Source: Straminergon stramineum (taxonomy: Eukaryota > Streptophyta > Bryopsida > Hypnales > Calliergonaceae). From it: a stretch of 64,000 nt of DNA. A program made the translations under genes and the position numbers. The stretch spans positions 20,896,501 to 20,960,500 of the forward strand of contig OY987269.1 of the NCBI GenBank assembly GCA_963920665.1. Reading direction: 5' to 3'. Within the stretch, counting starts at the first letter, position 1. Every line of letters begins with the position of its first letter. The notes below the pieces were generated by a model. It saw only the letters and a program-made list of their open reading frames with translations. It did not search any database and had not been told where the DNA came from. Below are positions 60,070-64,000 of this stretch, in pieces.

Positions 60070-61560
60070 TTGAAGGATATGGAAGCATCTTCCAAGAAGA
60101 AAGTCTTGAATAAGAATCAATGTGTACATCTTTTGGGCAAACTCATACTAGCCATGAAGGGGATTGACAACATGTATTTAAGTGCTGCTAAGCATCTCAA
60201 GTTCCAATCTATTTTTGAAGAATTGGATTGTCTTCAAAGGAAAATAGAGATTTTGGTTCAAAATTGCACTAGACAAGATCAAGGGTGTTATTTGGTTGTA
60301 TTTCAACTCCAAAACAAAGAAACTTTTCGTGAGCTCCTTTTGGATTTGAAGTGTTGTTATGATGCATCACGTGATATGTATTTATTCCACCATCCAAATC
60401 AATCAGCCAATATCTTACCTATTCAATTTGATGCAGCTACCTATGAACAAATCCTTGAAGATGGACAAGAACTTAGGAACAAGCTTGAACTTGTACCTCA
60501 AGGAGAACCCTTAGAGGATTACAATTTAAGACAACATCTATTATTGAGACTTCGAAATTTGGATCGAGTTGATGGTGGAGACTTGGATGCTTTGGAGGTT
60601 CTCAATGATTTCAAGACACCGGAATCCATCACTAAAATAGGTGCAGGAAGTAATGGATGTGTATTCAAGTCAAATTGGTTGGGTGTCACATGTGCAACAA
60701 AAGTATTGAAAGGTGATTCAAGTTTTCTCATAAGATCTCAAAAGGAGGCTGGCATCTTGGTAGGCTTGAGCCATCCAAATCTTGTCCAATTTTTTGGTTG
60801 TGGGATTAACAAGAATAGTCATGAGAACATTGGAGAAGATGAAACTGGTCAAATGTATTTGGTGATGGAATTGATGGAAACCAGCTTGTTTTCCATGTTG
60901 AAGAATTCAAGAGATCCTTTACCCTACTATGTTGCAATTGACATTATGCACCAAATTGCAAAGGGTGTGTATTATCTTCATGACATGCAAGTTGCTCATC
61001 TTGACTTGAAACCTGCTAATGTCTTATCAAGCCAAATATCTAAAGAGGAACCTCATTGCGTATTCAAGGTCACGGATTTTGATACTTCTCTATTGGAGGT
61101 TTGTAGCAATCCAAAGGATCCAAAGCCATCAATGTACACCATTGGAACACGCGGTTATATGTCCCCCGAAGTGACCAAAAGAAGTACAACTCCATTGTAT
61201 CCATTTCAAGCTGATGTGTGGTCATTTGCCATGATATGTTCAGAGATCCTGTCAAGAAAAGTTCCATACTTCGGTGTGAAAGCAAAAGATTTTTATGATC
61301 AAATATCATGTACACAAGGCACTGGGAATATAAGGGTTAGACCGGACCTACCCAACAATTGCGAAGAATTGACTAACTTAATCCAAGAATGTTGGTCTCA
61401 AGACCCTCTTCAACGGCCAACATTTTCCCAAATTTGTAAAAGGCTCACAAATTTGAAGAAGTCCTTTTTGATGGGAATCTATTCATGTAAGATGGTTCCT
61501 GAATTTGGTTCACCTTGCACCTTAAGAATTTCCAAGTCCATTGTGGACCATGTCCCAAAG
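60070..61560 (+). CDS. kinase-NBS-LRR receptor, exon with N-terminal helical region and protein kinase domain
   Basis: The frame opens before 60070 (no stop back to about 59950, and PRLEKRLKDMEASSKKK looks coding), so the true exon start is uncertain; the first ATG is 60079. Counting from 60070, residues 1-180 are a helical region without a named domain. The kinase spans about 186-465: glycine loop GAGSNG (191-196), Lys211 in CATKVLK, catalytic loop AHLDLKPANV (HLD in place of HRD; Asp312, Lys314, Asn317 present), DFD in place of DFG (336-338), SPE (365-367), and DVWSFAMICSEIL. The exon ends at a good donor (CCAAAG|GTATGG) with phase 0 into the NBS exon. The kinase is non-RD, a feature common in plant immune kinases. 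Kinase-NBS-LRR proteins are known from mosses (the PNL class). Confidence 0.85.
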
Positions 61561-61706
61561 GTATGGAAGTACTAAACTACAAGATTTAGATAGTGATGTT
61601 TGTTTTTTGTAATTCCCTTATGATATTTGGTATTCATGATTTAGAAAGCGTTGTTTTATTTTTATTTGAAACTAATATAGTAAATATGGGTTTTGTATTT
61701 GTATAG

Positions 61707-62750
61707 GTGGATGAGAAAATTACACCTCCAAAGGAAGTTCATGTGGATTTTGATGATCAATTGTCCAAGGTGAAAGGGCTATTGAAATTGAATTATGTAG
61801 GAATCATTGGTATGGGTGGAATTGGCAAGACCACACTAGCAAAGGCCATCTTTGATGATTTGACAATAAAGTCGTCATACCATGCGTCATGCTTTGTTGC
61901 ACGATGCAAAGACTATCAAAGTTCATATGATATATTGTGTGAGATATTACCAAAACTTGGAAATGATCAGAAACCTAAGACTTTTGGAGATGCCCAAGAG
62001 ATGATGAAAGAGCTCTTGGTTGAAAAGAAGGTTCTTCTAATACTAGATGATATCAAGGACGATTCTCAAGTGCTTGATATAGTACCTCCTAGCATTGTAC
62101 AAGCTAGCAAGGGTACCACGGTGATTCTTACAACACGTGATTGGAGTACAATACAATCATTTGTGGGCTTTGATGGAAAATTGGATGTTGAATTGTTAGA
62201 TGAAAAGGTAGCAACAACACTTTTCACTACTCACCTTTCTTGGGGTGTAGGTCCTTTACCCTTGGACTTTGAAAACTTACGCAAGCATGTTGTAAAAGCT
62301 TGCAATGGCTTGCCTTTGAGCTTGAAAGTGATGGGTGTGTTTCTCCGTGATAAAGAGAGGTTGCGAAATTGGGAACGAGCATTACAAAGGATGGCAAGAG
62401 GAAGGAATTTGGATGGCAATGAAGAGATTTGGAACACCTTGCAAATTAGCTTTGATGGCTTGACCAAGGATGTTGAAAAGAGGATGTTTTTGGACATGGC
62501 TTGTTTCTTTTGTCGAGATGTGTATCTGTCTGGCATATCAAGAGTGATAATCTTGTACATGTGGTCCAAAGATGGCATCCTTCCACATAATGAATTGCAA
62601 AGGTTGATTGACATGTCATTGTTGAAGGTCAATGAAGATGGTGACATACTCGAGATGCATGACCAACTTCGTGATATGGGACGAAAGATTGCCAAGGATA
62701 CAAGAATTTGGAAAGCATCCATGATCCCCGAAAGCGGATTTTCATGCAAG
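61707..62750 (+). CDS. kinase-NBS-LRR receptor, NB-ARC exon
   Basis: This 348-codon exon lies between a tag acceptor (61706) and a GCAAG|GTAACA donor. The 146-bp intron before it joins in phase 0 to the kinase exon. Visible NB-ARC motifs, by exon residue: P-loop GMGGIGKTT (35-43), kinase-2 VLLILDDI (109-116), RNBS-B TTVILTTRD (137-145), GLPL (201-204), RNBS-D FLDMACFF (261-268) and MHD (317-319, in LEMHDQLRDMGRKIA). All key residues are intact, including the kinase-2 aspartates. This switch domain binds ADP/ATP and controls receptor activation. The kinase-2 ending in D-D and the LDMACFF block resemble the TNL type more than the CNL type. Confidence 0.9.
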
Positions 62751-62946
62751 GTAACATTTTACTATTGCATTAGGCATGATAAGAATTGCAAGTTTTCTTA
62801 TATACATTTGAATGTTGTTAGTGATGATTCAAACCCATATACTTTCAAGAATGATAAGTTATGATTGAAATGTTAGAAGTCCATTATCATTTGTAGCCTT
62901 TTTATGAAGATGTAATACATTCTAATGAAAACTTTCTTGAATGTAG

Positions 62947-64000
62947 GATGTTGAGGTTCTTGAAGGCATTTCTTTACAAGGGACTATGAACCATCATGGG
63001 CCTTTGTTGAAACATGACAATTCTTTTGATTTTCCGAACCTTCGTGTGTTGATTTTGGAAAGTGCTTCAAGTATTAATGAAGCTTATTTTGATAACCTGG
63101 ATTCATTACTTCAATTGGCTATACAATGTCCTAAATTGGAAGCTTTGATACTAGGAGATTGCCAAGGTTTTATTCCATTGTCAAGTAAACTTTCTGCAAA
63201 GACTAGATTTACTCTTAATAAGAGGATATCAAAACTTTGTGGTACTAGTACATCATTAAAGATTCTTGATCTTAAGAGACTTACGTTCCTCAAGAAATTA
63301 CCAAAAAGATTTGCATCAAGCAATATCCTATTGAGACTAGATTTGAGTTTTTGTGATGCATTGGCGACATTGCCAAAGGAAGTGGGGAACTTGTCTTCCT
63401 TGACCACTCTCAATTTGGAGAAGTGTTCAAAATTGGTGTCATTGCCAAAGGAAGTAGGGAACTTGTCTTCCTTGACCACTCTCAATTTGGAGAAGTGTTC
63501 AAGTTTGGCGACATTGCCAAAGGAAGTAGGGAACTTGTCTTCCTTGACCACTCTCAATTTGGGTGGTTGTTCAAGTTTGGCGTCATTGCCAAAGGAAGTG
63601 GGGAACTTGTCTTCCTTGACCACTCTCAATTTGAAGAATTGTTCAAGTTTGGCGTCATTGCCAAAGGAAGTGGGGAACTTGTCTTCCTTGACCACTCTCC
63701 ACTTGTGGGGTTGTTCAAGTTTGGCGTCATTGCCAAAGGAAGTGGGGAACTTGTCTTCCTTGACCACTCTCAATTTGAAGAATTGTTCAAGTTTGACGAC
63801 ATTGCCAAAGGAAGTGGGGAACTTGTCTTCCTTGACCACGCTCAATTTGTGGGGTTGTTCAAGTTTGGCGTCATTGCCAAAAGAAGTGGGGAACTTGTCT
63901 TCCTTGACCACTCTTGATTTGTCCTCTTTTTCAAGTTTGGTGTCATTGCCAAAGGAAGTGGGGAACTTGTCTTCCTTGACCACTCTCAATTTGTGGAATT
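62947..64000 (+). CDS. kinase-NBS-LRR receptor, LRR exon (partial, runs off the window)
   Basis: After a 196-bp intron (acceptor AATGTAG at 62946), phase 0 is kept: DVEVLEGISLQG, then DFPNLRVLILES, then LKILDLKRLTFLKKLPKRF. From about 63355 come near-identical 24-residue repeats, LPKEVGNLSSLTTLNLxxCS. No stop is reached before 64000. The exon lacks an ATG because it is internal. Variation sits mostly in the residues after the LxL strand (EKCSK, EKCSS, GGCSS, KNCSS, WGCSS), the usual ligand-facing side. The long antisense open frame 63111-63989 is a by-product of the repeat. Confidence 0.88.
63355..64000 (+). repeat. 72-bp tandem LRR-coding repeat, at least nine units
   Basis: The phrase ttgccaaaggaagt recurs every 72 bp, at about 63370, 63442, 63514, 63586, 63658, 63730, 63802, 63874 and 63946, and continues to the window edge. 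Units are nearly identical at DNA level, including synonymous sites, so the array expanded or was homogenised recently. Confidence 0.95.

Noticed and set aside
59774..60073. Hydrophobic 99-codon frame just before the kinase exon
   Set aside because: It is AT-rich with many Ile/Leu codons, overlaps the kinase frame and has no family resemblance. The kinase frame itself is also open here and is the better candidate.
63111..63989. 292-codon open frame on the minus strand
   Set aside because: It is the antisense of the 72-bp LRR repeats. A repeat whose length is divisible by three and that lacks a stop on the opposite strand stays open automatically. The plus strand gives a genuine LRR in phase with the NBS exon.
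1..64000. rRNA, tRNA, organelle or LTR-retrotransposon content
   Set aside because: I saw no convincing tRNA cloverleaf, rRNA segment, reverse transcriptase or integrase motif, or paired LTRs by eye. A tRNAscan or LTR search could still find small or degraded cases.

Overview
The window looks like nuclear DNA of a land plant: AT-rich and gene-poor, with spliced genes (GT-AG introns, clear acceptors), a plant VAMP72-type R-SNARE, plant-type CACTA, PIF/Harbinger, MULE and hAT transposons, and a plant NBS-LRR immune receptor. The receptor has a protein kinase in front of its NBS. That architecture was described from mosses, so I lean towards a bryophyte or another seedless plant, but the sequence does not settle the species. 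A 200-base run of N (32287-32486) is an assembly gap.

Layout. 1-5 kb: diverged repeats and no convincing gene. 5.08-6.36 kb (minus): an apparently intact single-exon VAMP72-like gene with a GC-rich upstream region holding a short hypothetical ORF. 7-15 kb: small inverted-repeat elements (MITEs) from at least six families in AT-rich DNA. 16.1-23.1 kb (minus): a 12-exon gene, the most unusual item here, joining a ParB/sulfiredoxin-like domain to a degenerate beta-class amino-DNA-methyltransferase domain. Every splice phase agrees, but four in-frame stop codons interrupt it. Its first intron carries a ~287-bp satellite with a 20-bp palindrome. 25.3-29.6 kb (minus): a nearly intact CACTA (Tnp2) transposase gene. 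31.9 kb: a short plus-strand exon cut off by the gap. 32.8-36.5 kb (minus): a decayed MULE-like transposase with a SWIM finger. 37.1-40.0 kb: a PIF/Harbinger unit, with a Myb-like ORF1 on plus converging on a DDE transposase on minus, both broken. 40.4-40.8 kb: a hAT dimerisation-domain fragment. 43.6-50.0 kb: a 6.4-kb non-autonomous CACTA-like element with a CTT target duplication. 50.4-55.3 kb: more MITEs, including three abutting elements that share single TTAA junctions. 55.4-59.9 kb: a GC-rich island and long AT-rich DNA upstream of the receptor. 60.0-64.0 kb (plus): a kinase-NBS-LRR gene running off the window end in a near-identical 72-bp LRR array.

How it fits together. Two likely host genes (VAMP72 and the kinase-NLR) flank about 50 kb of transposon-derived DNA. 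Most internal stop codons in the broken ORFs are of a kind a single C-to-T (or G-to-A) transition would create from CAG, CGA, CAA or TGG. That fits decay of methylated, silenced DNA. The ParB-methyltransferase gene lies downstream of the CACTA transposase on the same strand. It may be a cargo gene or an independent captured gene; the element boundaries could not be resolved by eye.
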